From Ochromonas danica (taxonomy: Eukaryota > Sar > Chrysophyceae > Chromulinales > Chromulinaceae): a stretch of DNA of 64,000 nucleotides. This document shows positions 45,401 to 60,400 of the stretch, piece after piece (positions within the stretch are counted from its first letter, which is position 1; the number at the start of each line of letters is the position of its first letter). The DNA lies in contig VKHL01000017.1 in assembly GCA_015146655.1 (NCBI GenBank), positions 62,001 through 126,000 of the forward strand, read 5' to 3'. Both the position numbers and the translations under genes were made by a program. The notes under the pieces were generated by a model. It was not told the origin of the DNA and ran no database searches. It was given only the letters and a program-made list of their open reading frames with translations.

Positions 45401-48400
45401 TGGTCAATCTTCCAAGTGTAATTTGTCGATTCGATGAATATGCTTCTCCTTCGCTGTATGTCGATGGTGATAGTGTTGTGTGCGCAACTCCCCCTCTTTC
45501 CATCGGCAACATCAGTGTTTGGATTAGTCCGAACGGCGGCTTCAATTGGTTGCCCGTGAGTCAATCTGTCCAAGTGGTCCCTTTAACGTTAGAGGCCTAT
45601 CTAACACCTATCCGAGGACCACAAAGGGGAGGTACTAATATGACCATCAATGAACTGCCTTTGTCTTCATTTCAGAGCGATGCGTTGGTCTTTTGTAAGT
45701 TTGGTCTACTTGAGATAGGTGCCGTCAAGATGTCATCCAAGACAATCTCTTGTCTGAGCCCACCCAAGTTACGACCTGGTGTGTATAATGTGTCGGTTGT
45801 GTTACGAACTCCTATGGGTCGTATGATACAAGAAATCGATGACAATATGTCTTTTACGCTTTATCCAGATGAGAGTATTACGTCCATTTCACCAAAAGAA
45901 GGATCGGCAGTTGGAGGCGAAGTTCTAACGATTCAGGGCGAGGGCTTTATCATTAGCTCGGAGTTCACTGTAAAATTTCGCCATTCCCAAACAAACGAGG
46001 AACAAGTAGTGCCAATAGCTTCGTTCATCAATGAAAGGACTATACTGGTTGTTTCTCCCAGAAATCCCGAAGGTGTATCGAAGGCAGGTATTGCAATAGT
46101 TTCAGTGAGTAGCAACAACTGGGATTTCTCGCCAACTACTGCCTCCATATATTGGTCTCCATCCATTATGATAAAAGACTTCCAACCGAAGCAAGTTGTG
46201 GAATTTCATGGCTATACAATTGATATTCTTGGTGAAGGATTTTTCCCTTCCTTTCCCAACCTGATCTGGTGCCGATTTGATGGAAATGTCATTGTTGATG
46301 CTCTCTTTGTCAGCAATTCTCATATTCAATGCATATCTCCTCCTTTCCGTGCAGGATCTATCATGGTTGAGGTTACTACCAATGGAATGCAATATCTAAA
46401 TGTGGGGTTATTGGAATATTTGGCCATGCCTGTGATTATGTCTCTGACGCCTACTCAAGGCTTCACAATTGGCGGAACCAATGTTTCTATTCGACTCAGT
46501 AATGATGCTTTGCATAAGTTGAATAGGAGTATTGAGTGTCAATTGGGACTTTCGAGAACTGCGGCAGTATTGGTCATGACAGAATTAGGTCCTTCTGTAA
46601 CTTGTCCCGTTCCACCATTACTAGTTAATAAGGCTACTGACGTCCAAGTGAAGGTGTTACTGAGAATGAACTTGGATATTACGTACCTTTCATCGAACCA
46701 AACGTTCAATTATTTGTTGCCACCAAGTCTTACCTCTATTTCCACTTCTACTGGACTCAGTACAGGCGGTAGTGTTGTATTTCTCAGTGGCAACTTCAGT
46801 GGATATTTGGAACTCTATTGCCAGTTTGGTTCTTTGGGAATAACTCGAGCCAATCTAATATCGCCGCGAGATGCAAGTTGCCAAACACCTAGCATATATC
46901 CGGTAGAGAGCGCTTCTGTGGATATTTTCCTAAGTTGCAATGGACAGAGCTTTCTTCGTAGCGGTATGTCATTTTATTTCTATGCGCCAGCACATTTCTG
47001 GAATATATCAACTACTCTAGGCCCAGTGGATGGGAATATGGTGATCACTTTGTTTGGCGACTTCCCGTTCGTCAACAGCAATAGCAAGATCCTATTTGCA
47101 AACAAAGCTGTTCCTTTGGAAATGTTTGTGAATAATGGTATTGGTAGATGTATATTACCAAAGAGTGATACTGTGGGTGTGGTAGATGTCAGCTTTTCGG
47201 CGAATGGTGTTGATATCGAAAGAACAGGACTACAGTTCGAGTATGTTTCAGTTCCTATGCTCCATGCCATCTCTCCCAGTCTTGGATCGACCAGTGGAGG
47301 TACAATAGTAAATGCAACTGTACTTAATTTCCAGCCATCAGAAGATTGGTACTGTGCCTTCGGCGAGATTGCTGTTCTTGCATTGTCTTATGCGGGGGTT
47401 GACCCCGGTAAAATCATCATTTCCTGCAAGTCACCCTTTGCGGAGAATCTTGATACGCAAAATGTTTCCTTCCGTGTTTTGCTTATTGCAAATGCAACCG
47501 CGAGAGAGATTCATCTTGACTCTGATCTTTGCTCTGCAGCTATTGTTGCCGAAGGAGAAATGAATTTCCAGTATGTGCTGGATCCTATTCTTTTTTCTAT
47601 TGATCCCAGCATAGCTTTTGTCAATGATCCCAGTATAACATTCCTAATCACTGGAGATAGATTCCAACCGTTTGGCAATCTTCAATGTCTTTGGGATATG
47701 GAAACGTTTTCTTCTGCTCAAGTTTTAGGATCAACACAAGTCGTCTGTGCTTTCCCGAAAGTGAACCGAACTGGATCCTTTAATCTGACCGTAACTTACA
47801 ATGGCGTAGCAGAAGGAGATGTGTCAGCACTTTCCATGACTTTCGCAGAGCCGCCAGGAGTTGTAAATATCTCACCGCAGCGCTTTTTGGCAGGGGACAA
47901 TGCAACTTTGACGCTCAATGTTTCTGGTTGGGAAAAGAGGATATTAGACAGCTACTGTGGCTTTTTCGAAGGACCAGTTATGATTGCAAATACTTCGGTC
48001 AACTTGGCTAGCAACGGACTGGTGCGATGCCCAGTTCCTCCCTGGTTGCCAATTCAACGGGAGATACAGGCCGTTCGAGTTACTGCCAGCACTCCTCAGC
48101 CTGAAATTCAAGCTTTAGAGATCTTTAGTGCTCCTAACAACCGAGAAATTCAGCGAATTACTACCTCTGCCTTTGGTGTTTCGCCTGAGATTATGGAGAT
48201 TAGAGTTGCTGCTGAGGTTTCTTCTCCCTTCCTTGTCCACCAAATGACCACCTACTTGCCATTGACTTCTGAAATTCAACGCTTTGAGCTTAAACCTTCT
48301 GCATATGTTCGCGAGATCCAACAAATTCATATTAATGGCACTGTGCACTATATGCCTGAAGAGTACCGGCCTTACCGTGATTTTGGAGTGTGGAATATGC

Positions 48401-51400
48401 AATACGGAGTGTCGACGTTCACCATGCCCTGGAATGCTTCCGTTGATCAAATAGTTAGTGTTCTACAGGGTGTTTCCGCGATTGAAGAGGTTGAAGTGAC
48501 CAAGACAGTGCATTCTGCAGATGATAAAGTGCACGGAATAACCACTGTGAGTATCACTTGGCAGATCACTTTTGGGATGGGCGACGGTGATGTCCCAACT
48601 CTTCAGATTCTCTCCCCTGCCATCCCACGAGCTATGAAGCTTAACCATTCTATCACCACCTTGCAGGCCGGTATTCCTTGCGAAGTACAAGAAATCGTTG
48701 TGTACGGTGCACAGGGCGGTTCATTCCGGCTAGAATTATGGTCATCAGTAACTGATCCAATCCCTTTCAATGCTTCTGAATCACAAATGCGATGGACGCT
48801 ATTAAATGATATTGCGGACCTGTCTAATGTTAGAATCAAAAGGGACGCACTGTCTGATTCTTCATTTCGTTGGTTGATATACTTCAATGAGACTCCAGGT
48901 ATTGTGTCTTCCATCAAAGTATTTTCACATGATCTGGTATCTGTACTGAACACATCACCAACCTATATGAGAGTCTCGGAAGTTCAACGAGGGGGCGCTG
49001 TGCCTCTCGGAGGAACAGTGCAAGTTACCAGTTCCGGTGTGTCGACTACCTTAAACGTTGCTGCTACAAGCTCGCAACTGCTCAGTGCAATTTCAGATGC
49101 TATTGCAGCGAATGTCAGCACTAATGTGTATGGAGGCATTGTTTGGTTTGTGACATTCGACTCATCAGTCGGCGATGTCAGTTTGGTTGTTCTGAACATG
49201 ACAAAAACCACAGGCACCAAACCTCAATACAAAGCATTTGAAGTCGTGAAAGGCTTTGGCAGTTCCAATGCTACCATGGTTTCTCATCTCGATGGAAATA
49301 TAACTCTTTCTGCTAACAATCGTTCCATTTCTATTCCTACTGATGCTTCAATCTCACGTGTCGAAGCTGCTGCGTTGGACCTCGGCTTGGGAGCTGTGGT
49401 AGTTGACAGAAACAGCTTGCTGTCCGGCACTTATCAATGGACAATTACATTCGTTGAAATGAGCTCTCCTGTTGTCAATATTTCTGCTTCGGCCTACTTT
49501 ACAAATCCATACGCTAGCCTGGGTTGGACTGTTCTGTCGACTCCTTCTGAGTCATGCTGCCTCAAGCCAGCTATATTTGCTCTTGAGAACTCCAGATCCA
49601 AGTTGGTATCGAGAAACCTGCCCTTGATTTCTTCTTCTCAAGATATCGTCAATGCGTTGCTGTCAGTGAATATCATCCATGAAGCAAAGGACGTTTATGT
49701 TCGAGAGGTGTCAAGACCTTCTCATGGCAAGAGTTGGTTTGTCACGTTTTTGAACATGACCACCAATGCCTCCATTCTATCATTAACGCCGTTTGTCAAT
49801 GTTACGAATGGCCACCTTGTTGGAAAGACTAGCTTGCTCAGTGTTCAATCTCAACAACTTTCCGAAGTTCAGCGTGTTCTTCTCGTTGGACACTATTATC
49901 TGAGTGGATATTTCTCCCTTACCTTAGGAAACGCAAGCACTTCATTCATTAGCATTAACTCTTCTCAGCAGCGCATACGTGACGAGATAATGGTAGCCTT
50001 TGGATTGGATGATCTTGTTGTTACGCCCGTTCTGGTTTCCAATACTCCTGATCAATATCGAGCTTGGGATATTACTTTCTTGTCAAATGCTGGTCAGATG
50101 CCTTTGCTTGGGTGCGATTATTCCAAAGTGAATTTAGGAATTACCAAAGATCTCTCCTGCACAGTCTCACAAATTCGAAAACCCACTTCTCTCCCTTTAA
50201 ATGGAACTTTTAGACTTAGTTACGGAACAACTACGTCCGATGATATCCCATTCAATGCAAGCTCTGCAATGCTGGAAGATATTGTGGAATCACTCACTGA
50301 ATATGCTGTGTCGGTAACTCGAACCGCTGCCGAGTATGATGGTGGTTACTCTTGGTTGGTAACATTTTTAGTAGATGCCCCTGTTCCACGCAATCTCCAA
50401 GTTGATGGGTCATCTCTATCTGGAACAAGGTCTTCCATAACAGTATCAACGGTGCAATTAAGTAGTCAACTTACTGGAATAATTTCCCTCACTCATGGTA
50501 ATTCAGCTACTATGATCACCATCAGTTATAACGCAACTGCTGATGAAGTTGAGCGGGCATTGACAACATTACCTGGAATCGATCAAGTCCATGTGGAAAA
50601 GACAAGAATGACCTTGGGTAATCGATATCTTATCACGTTCTTGCAACCGCTTGGAAATACACAGAATCTGAATGTTGTGCAGCAATCCTTGGTTGGAACC
50701 CAAGCTGCCGCAAGAGTTTATGAAGTTGTTCGGGGTGTTGGAAATATGTCTGGCAGCTTTGTTTTAGCTTTTGGTGAAAGTACTACATCTCCAATCGATG
50801 TTTTGAGTTCTACGATGGATTTCAGACGTATCTTGGAAGATAGCTTGCCATCTTTAGGTGGTGTCGAGGTTAGTCAAGCAGTCAATGTTTCTTATGGTGC
50901 AACGTATGAATCGGAGTGGATGATCACTTTTACAACTCTGGGTCATCCAGCCAATGTTGACAATGAGTTTTTGTTGCAACCAGTACGGAGAATACCAAAT
51001 GATGACAGCTTCTTTGTAGAGACGGAGATAGTGAAGAATCGTTGTTGTGATGTACGCTTATCGTGGAATGGCGGAAAGCAATATTCCTCTACTTACGGTG
51101 CAATTGTTATGGACAAGACACCGGTCGTGGAAGGAGTTTTCCCTTTTATTGGAGATGTTAGAGGTGGAACCGCGGTATTTATTTTTGGTTCGCATTTTGT
51201 TGATATGGGCCAGCAAGTCCGTTGTCGGTTTGGTTCTGTTGAAACACCCGCTGTGATTGTAAATGAGACCTTCATTCAATGCCAAACTCCTCCCCACCCG
51301 GCAGGCAACGTTTTGGTCAGCTTGGTGTTTTTCAAGCTCGATAGTCTTGTTTATAGTGCTGCTAAGAGCAGCAGCTTGTTCACTTTTGAAAATACTGTGA

Positions 51401-54400
51401 ACATTTTGTCGATTACACCTTCCATTGGACATATTCTTAGTCAAACCGCCGTCAATTTGACTGTTGCTTCGGTTGGTAGTTATCCAGAGCTTATTCAATG
51501 TTGTTGGCAAGTGGATGTTCACAATCCAGTTTTGCCAAATATCGAACCTTATGTCACTTGCTTTGATGCTCAAGCTACGTATAATAATGCGCTCATCGTT
51601 TGTGCTACCCCCAATATTACCACATTGCTTAATGTCAGCCAAGCTAGCTACAGCTTGATGACAAATGCAACATCTCGTGTGAATGTCACGAAGAATGGCC
51701 AGGCATTTTCAAACTCGTTCCCTTTCTTTCATTATTCCACACCACATGTTTATTCCATCGACCCTGCTCTTGGCACAACAATTGGCGGTACTAACGTCGT
51801 CATCAATGGATCGAATTTTGTTCAATCTCCCTTAACTAAAGTTCGCATTGGCCCTTACGAAGTTGATTTGGATGTCTTATCCTCGACTTCCGCCGTTTTC
51901 ACGGCACCTTCCATTCCTACTATTTATCCTGTCTATGCTGTGGAAATGCTGCAGGGGTTCATTCAAACTGAGGTGCAAGTGTTGGAGATCTATGAAGTTC
52001 GATTTCCTATTCGGTATAGAGCTCTGGATGGGAACTTCACTTTGGAATTAGAAGGTTCGGTTACTTCTGCGATAAGTCTCAGTCCTCTTGCTACCGCGGG
52101 TGATATTGCCGCTTCATTGAGTCAGTTTGTTCGCTTGAGAAATGTTAACGCAAGCTACAATGCGTCCCTTGAAACTTCTTCTGATGGAAAGGTAGAATGG
52201 ATCGTTCATCGCTACTTTATTGAGTTTGTCACCAGAGAAGACAACGTTCCATTGTTAGTGATTGATCAAAGTGGCGTAGTGGGCATGCAACCTGGAGATC
52301 AGTTTGTTGTGAAACAAGTTATTTCCGGCGGTACAAATGTTTCGCAAGCAGAATTACAGAGTTGGAGAATATTCCAAACGAATATTGTTCCTGAAGTTCA
52401 GCTATTCCATCTCTATGTACCTTCTGTTTCCTCTGAAGTGCAAAAGGTGTCTTATACCAGTGACACTGCTGTGTCTGGATATTTCACCTTATCCTACAAT
52501 GGAATAAGTACCCCTGATCTCATCTTTGAAGCCAGTGCTAGCATGGTTCAATCAGCTTTGAACAATATCCCAGGAGTTGGTGAAGTAGTTGTTGCCAGAG
52601 CAGTGACAGGAAATTCTTTTGGATACATTTGGACAGTGACATTTTTGGATTTGATTGGCGACAGACCTACATTGCATCTGACACATTCCTTTGTCGGTGG
52701 TAGCAATATAGTTAACTCCACAACTGTGGTCACAAATGGTACGCTGCCGTTCACAGGCTCTTTTCGTTTGAGCCTAAATGGCACTGCATACACGGATTAT
52801 CTGAGTATCTATGCCACCAATGAGGAGATCAGTGAAGCTCTACAGCAGATGACCGATCTTGATTATCAACCATTCCAAGTAAATTTAGTGAATTATTCTT
52901 CCTCATCGCGTAGTTGGAGCATCACTTTCCCTCCTGAATTAGGCGATGCTGCGCTAATTAGAGTAAATACAGATGCAATGGTTGGGACGCGTTTGCAATA
53001 CAACGTTACCCGCGATAGTGCAGGGATGAAGTTACTCAATGGAAACTACAGTCTGACGATTCTGAATCAAGTTGTCAGCCTGAATGTGACCATGGATCTT
53101 GCAACTGTTCAAGAGCACATCAACAGAGCTCTTCACAGCATTACTAACAAAACGTTGCTTGTGAGCTCTGCTTGTGAAAGCGTATTCGAGCGATGCTACC
53201 ATCTACTCTATCCCGTCTCACTGGGTGATGTGCCTTTGTTGACTATTGGCTCCGCTCATGTTACGGGAAGTAATGTCCAGAGCAGTGCGGTTGTGATTGT
53301 GAATGGCACTTATCATGCCTTGGGAGGAACCTTTACGATTACTGTCGCTGACGAGCAAACAGTCGACATGGACTACAATGTGACGCAGTCAGAAATGGAA
53401 CAGGATTTAGAGTTGCTTGATTTTGTGGATAGAGTGGTTGTGAACCGATCTGAAGGTATGTGGTATCGTAATGATTCCAAATATTATGGATATATTTGGT
53501 CGATCACATTTGTCAAGGTATTTGCGGATGAGTACACTAATCTGTCTTCGCTGTCAATCAACGGTTCAAAGCTAACGGGTGGCGAAGACATGATATTTGC
53601 GGTAAATCAAGAACAGGAAGGTGGATATCTGTTACCAGTTGAGATAACTCTCGACCAACAATATTACACTTCAGATCGTACCATGTACGAAGTGTTGCCA
53701 TCCCTCTTCATTGAGTCCATTCATCCCTCCTTTGGACCACACGAAGGAGGCACTTTGATCACATTGACAGTGTCCCCATCAGACCGTGTTCTTTACAACT
53801 ACATGGATTATCATGTGTTGTGTGTCATCGGAGGTGCCTATGTTTCTGCTCGATTCACTTCCAATCATACCGTTGAGTGCACAACTCCTCCGTTCATAAC
53901 AATGGATGGAGGCGTGATGAAAGTAGGAATTACCTTGAATAGACAAGATCTGAGCACTAACATGGTGGAATTCACCTTTTCTCCCAGTATTATGACTGCA
54001 TCAATCTTCCCTACAGGTGGCATTGTGGCTGGTCATACACTGGTGAATATAACAGCGAACAATATCATTCCTTCTAGTGCTGCTCTGTGCATGTTTGGCG
54101 ATGTGCAAGTCCCTGCAGCGTTCACGATGAACAAAGTGCTGGGATGTTATAGTCCTCCCATGCCATCTCCACGAAAAGTTTTGGTGTCTTATTCGTTGAA
54201 TGGACAGAACTTTATGAGTAGCTTCCTTTACTTTGAATATTATCCTGCTCCGATAATCACCAAAATAGATCCTATTCGAGGCTCGGCAGATGAGTTCACA
54301 GATATCAAGATCATTGGACAGAATTTCTTCGATGGAAGCGATCCGATATACTGCAAGTTTGGAAATAAAACAGTTCCTGCTGTGCGGATTTCGAACACTT

Positions 54401-57400
54401 TGATGATTTGTAAAGCCCCTCCTTTAGAACGCGTGCCTGAGATTCAAACTTTATCTATTAGTTTGATGCCCAGTACTCCTTCTATTTATGATATTGTAGC
54501 AACTTCAGACAAGGCTGTTGGTCCTACTTACTCCATACAAACGTATGCCTCATCATTTAGCCCACAAGATCATTCATTCGTCTTTTCTGTTCCAGATGTA
54601 GATGAGATCCAAGAGCTTGTGGTGGCAGCTGATTTTGCTCCTCGACCTGTTGCACGATTAAAATTCCAAAATACTGGGCGGATGAAGGATATTCAAGCGG
54701 TTGAAACTTTTGCTTCATATCAACAAGAAATTCAAGCCGTTTATATTCGTGCCCCTTTCTCATCCTATTATGACCAATATTCTGAAGTACAGCGTGTGAT
54801 CGCAAACATTCAAGCAGTGAACATTACGTTAACGATTGATGGACGCTCTGCACGCTTTTTGTCATCATACAGTGTGACTTCGCTGCAGAATATCTTTTTG
54901 AATTCCTGGGGTAGTTATGGACAAGACCTTGTGGTAGATTATGCGGCTCATAGTGATTATAATGAATGGATCTTTCACTTTTCTTCTGCTTTGGGGAATG
55001 TTCCTCAAGTAACAGGCACTGCAAATGGAGGCATTCCCGTCAATACAACGGTGTTATCAGAAGGTGGATTTGCGGAGATTCAAGCAGTTCATCTTGTTCA
55101 CTCGGGCAGTGGTGTATGGGGTACCGTACGGCTTGCCTTGAAAGCTAATGATTACTCACCCAGCATCTTTTGTAATGCTTCCAAAGAGACAATCAAGGAG
55201 ACACTTGAGCAAGTTGCCTCCATTGGTAAAGTATCCGTCAATGTTTCCTATGCATATAACAGTTATACCAATCTGTTCGATGCAGTCATTTGGAATATCA
55301 CTTTCTTGCAAGCAGCGGGAGATTTATCGCCATTAAGCATAAGAACGTCAGGATTCGATGGTGCTGTGTTTATAACAACAGTGAGAAACGGTACGACCGT
55401 CCCCTTATCTGGTTCATACACGTTGAGTATTGGCAGTCAAACTACAGCTGATATTCCCATTACAGCATCTGGATCTGATGTTGCGGCAGCTTTAAATGCA
55501 CTTCCCTACTTGAGCGGAGTTACAGTGACACGCTATGATGTGATTAACAATGGTGCTATGATGTTGGTGAAATTTGATCCTACTGCAGGTAACATTGATG
55601 AGCTGGTGATAGATTCCAGTAAACTGTCCGCTACTCTTCCGAACACTCAGATCATGACATACCAAGATGGATTGTTAGTGCATGGCAAGTTTATCTTATC
55701 GCTGGTCAACACCACTGGCAATTTCAACACCTCACCTATATCATTCGATGCTTCTGCTGAAACCATGCAAGCAGTCCTGGAGGGGTACTTCCCCCAACTG
55801 GCACCACTTCAGGTAGTTCGCACATCCAAGGATATTGTCAACACATACATATGGACAATCGATTTTCCATATAGTGCAGGTCAGGTACCATTACTGGAGG
55901 GTAATTTTGCTGGACTTGGTGGTCCATCTGCGTATGGAAATGTTTATCAAATCCAACAAGGCCAAGTTCCTACTGTGCAGCAGATTTCTACCACTGCCTC
56001 CAGTCGCCTCTCTGGATACTTTACTTTATCGTTTGAAGGTCACACAACTTATGAGCTTGCTCATGATGCCACAAGTGATGATGTCCAACTTGCACTGGAA
56101 AAGCTGCCAAGTATTGGGGAGATTATTGTGACTCGCACGTCCACTTCTGTGGTCGATAGCGCAACTTGGCCACATGTTGATAAATCTTGGGAGTACATTC
56201 CTCTCCATCTTCGCACAAATCAGGAGCTGTTCATTTATGATCGACAATCGTATGACTGGCAAGTAACTTTCTTATCTAGGTCAGGAAAGCTGCCTCTCAT
56301 TACTACTTGTTGCGATGAGTGGACATCGCCTTCCGAAGATGCTACTTTGAGGTCTGCTTTCTCTCACGATTCACAAATTATCGTGACTAAAGTGACTGCT
56401 GGCACAATGGACAATCTTGAAGGGACAGTTTCGATTGGAGTCAATGATGTTTTCACCGCCTACTTTGATATTGATGCTAAAAATACAACGATTGCAGCGG
56501 CATTGAAGACCATTGGATATGATACTTCAGTGACTGTTGCGGAGATTGACGAGAATGGACTCTATACGTATGATATTGACTTCACAAGCAGTGATCTACC
56601 ATTTTTGGATACTGCGTTAGCTCTCAATTTGTCTATCGACTTGAGTAGCGTTACTCCCACGGTAGCGACAACCTTGATAAGTTTTGATTGGCTTGTCGAC
56701 CCTCCTCAGCATCAATTACAGTTCATTGGGGTTACTCAGAAGACGTCATCCATCGCCTGCACTTTTGCAGATGCATCAGGAAGCACTCATACGCTAAGTC
56801 TCCCAAGGAATCCTTCGCTTGTTGATGTCCGTAACGCTGTGTTGAGTTTATCATCTCAGCTCGGATACATATATGCATTTGACGCTACTGATTGGGTTGA
56901 AGAGAACTATTCACCGACACTTCATGGTAGTTTGTCAGTGTATGGTATACTGTTTGTTGATCTTGTCGACACAGTCTCGACACTATCGTGTTCAGGAGCA
57001 AATACCGTCAACTATCAAAATACATCCTTATCTACATTGTCGGGATCATTTGCGATTGAGCGTGTGGATGGACTGGGTAACGTGGTGGCAGCGTCTTCTT
57101 CGATACTGTGGAATGCCAGCGCAACTGTGATCAAGCAAGCCTTTGACTCTGTGTATGGTACCAATGCAGTACAAGTCGCTGCTGGTTCATCAATTAATGC
57201 AACTTATCGCACTTGGATGATAACATTTTCTGGGAACACTGTTGGCGGCGATGTGGCACTTCCTAACGTGAACATTGACAGATTGAATGGTACGAATGCA
57301 TTCGCGGCAATTGAGCAAATAGTTCAAGGATCGTATCCGACAGGAAATGTGACTGTTTTCTTTGATAACAAGAATATAACATTGGATATCAATAGTAGGA

Positions 57401-60400
57401 GGTTGGATATTGAAAGTGCCTTGAGTCCTTTGTTTGAAGGCCATATGCTAAACGTTAGTGTATTAGAGGCTGGATCAAACAATGGCGATATTTCTTGGAA
57501 TTTAGTTTATCGTCTTGGAACTCTCACATCTCCCGCCACAATGACTGTTGGTAACAGCGATGTTACTGTGACTACAACAATACAGACGGCTGGTACCACA
57601 GATATGAGTGGATCTTTTGAAGTGCAGTATGCAACAACGGCGGGCCATGTTGGTTACGTTGTAATCCCATTTGATGCTTCTGCATATACTGTCGGACAGC
57701 TTCTTCATAGCTCTGATCCATCAGCTTTCTATGGCTTGCTAGTGCGGACAACTCCCATGCAAGAGAATGACCAAAAGCAGTGGAATATCACATTAAGTCA
57801 TAATTCAAGTGTGACGAGCCTATCTATGTACTCCGTAGCGAATCTGTTTGGAAGCGGTGCTTCGGCAACTGTCAGTAAAGTTCGAAATGGGGTAAATGGA
57901 TTAAATGGCAGCTTTGTGCTGGATCTAAATATTGCATCTTCCACAGTGAAAGTTAATATGAAAGCGAATGAAACAGCCATGATTGCAGCTCTTCGATCAA
58001 TTACCGGCAATGTATCTTATCTCACTGTCGAGAAGTTGATAGACCGTCTTGATATGGCGGTATGGCGACTGACTTTCGATTCTTTACGATTTGCTTTAGT
58101 AGATCCTCAGATTATCTTGAGTAACGTTGTTTCATTGAGTGGGCACAGTAATGTCAGTGTTCGACAGATTCAATATGGTGCAATGTTACCCTATTACAAC
58201 ATCACAACATCTGTGCATCATGTGGTTACTCTTGGTTCATTTCCCATGTTGAACATTACGACATTCTCTTCCAAGACATCTTCCTATGAGATTGAACAAG
58301 ATATAGAATCCACAGGTCTCTTCGAATCAGCACGTATCGAGGTATTGAAAGGAACGGATCATTTCACAGTGTTGATGCTATTGGTTGCTAATGGTAGCTC
58401 TCCTCTCGACCTCTTTTATCGTCTGAACCACTCCATAGCTATTCCATTGAACTCCACAAACCCTCTGAGAGCTGTAAATACATCATCAGGTGGAATGCTT
58501 CAGCTTGGGTTTGCTGATGACGAAGCGTGTATTGAGAATATTGGAGGAGTACATTGTGGTTGGCAATGGGGCGTTGAGAAAAGTGAACCGCTCTCGATCC
58601 CGACCACTTCTAGCCAGCTTCAAGAGAATGTGGAGATCCTTCGAGATGTTAATTCAGTGAGAGTTTCAGAGAACTGGTACTCCTTCGTGAGTTCCACAAG
58701 ACGTTTGCAATCTTCTTCTGATGGTAATCCATTAGCCCAATATCAGTATGATATAACCTTTGATGAATCCTCAGTTAATTCTACGAAGAGTGCAGTTTCC
58801 AGTTTGAACGAATTCTTATGGGCGCCTGAAGTGGATAGCATTCGATTTTCTGATCCAACTGTCATATCGTATGATCCCCCGCTTCTCACTGCTTACACCT
58901 CCAAATTAGCTCCAGGATGGGTTGCTACTGTGTCTCAGAAGCAAACTCCCAGTGCACCTAATGTCAATCAAACGGTCTCTGTTTCTGTCTCTTTCAATGG
59001 ACAAGACTACTCTCAACAACCTATAACTTTCTCCTACTTACCCGCTCTTACTGTCACAGCAGTTAGCCCAACCCATGGACCCAATAAAGGAGGCACAGAA
59101 GTGCTTGTTTATGGAAAAGGATTTGTAAAGTCTTCTCAGCTGCAATGCAAGTTTGGCAGCGGCATCAATGCAGTCGTCTATGCAAGCCATTTCTTCAACG
59201 AGTCCACTATCATTTGTATCACTCCTCCAAATTTCTTTGACAGCATTGTGATTGTGGCAGTTTCCAATAATGGTGCTTTTAATGACGAGGATGAAAATAC
59301 ACCACATGTGTATTATACCTATGATATGCCCGTGGTTATAGATACTATCACTCCTCCCCAAGGCCGTGTTTCTGGTAATTTCTCTGTGGTAGTTAGTGGA
59401 GGACCTTTCGTGAATACTGATGAGCTGAGATGCAAGTTTGGCTTAATTGCAGTACAAGCATTCTTCTTATCTCCAGGATCTATTCGTTGCTTTGCACCCC
59501 CGCATCCTGCTGGATTGTATCCTTTGGAGGTTTCTCTGAATGATCAAGACTATACAATGAGTCGATCCACATTCTTCTTCTATGCGGACGAAGCGCTTAG
59601 TAGAATTAATCCTGTGTCAGGACCTGCAATAGCAGCTGGCACTAAGGTTAGTGTCTACGGCAGAGGATTTGTGAACTCTACATTATTGACCTGCAGGTTT
59701 GGAGGAACAGTTAGTCCTGGTGTATTCGTCAGCTCGAATTACATTATCTGCCCCACCCCACCTTTAGATTTGGTAGCAAGCGGAGGATTGAAATCGTCTG
59801 CTTTGAGTGAACAATTCAATCGTTATCCTGATCCCTATTATAGCAGTTTAGGCTTGACAGGCAAAGCTGCCTACCGCCTTTTCCCCACCGCTCACATTTA
59901 TCCACTTTACAAACAACGCTTGGTAACGGTTGAAGTCAGTAATAACAATCAGGACTATACTTATAGCGGAATTAGCTTCTTGTATCAAGCTGATGCTTAT
60001 GTCACTTCCATTCTACCCAATACTGGCCAAGTGAATGCTCGTGTTCCAATCGTGGTGAAAGGAAATAACTTTGTCAACTCGACTTCACTTCGTTGTCGAG
60101 TCGGAGAGTATGTTTCCACACCCACTTTCCTCTCTCCAGATCAAATATTGTGCTTCACAGCTGAGACTCCTCTCGTTACTTCAGATGCAGGTTATACAAG
60201 AGATCGAAACACCTTTTCCGCAAACACACCAGAGGCTCGCTATACCGATACCTCTCCTTATGGTGTTAGCCCGAATGTTGTTTACGTGGAAGTGTCTAAC
60301 AATGGTCAAGATTATACCACGGACCGCAAAACATTCACTTTCAATCAAAAATGTACTGCGGGTTATTATTGTCCACAATTGAATAATATTACTTGTCCAG

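Larger units (their letters stand above)
32755..48040 (+). other. IPT/TIG block 1, 56 repeats by eye
   Basis: About 5,090 residues made only of IPT/TIG immunoglobulin-like repeats of about 90 residues. Each starts with a pattern like I-x-S-I-S-P-x-x-G-P-x-x-G-G-T-x-V-x-I-x-G, has a C-x-F-G middle and a C-x-x-P strand. I counted 56 starts. Many have lost the GG motif and pairwise similarity is low, so the array is old. Confidence 0.85.
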
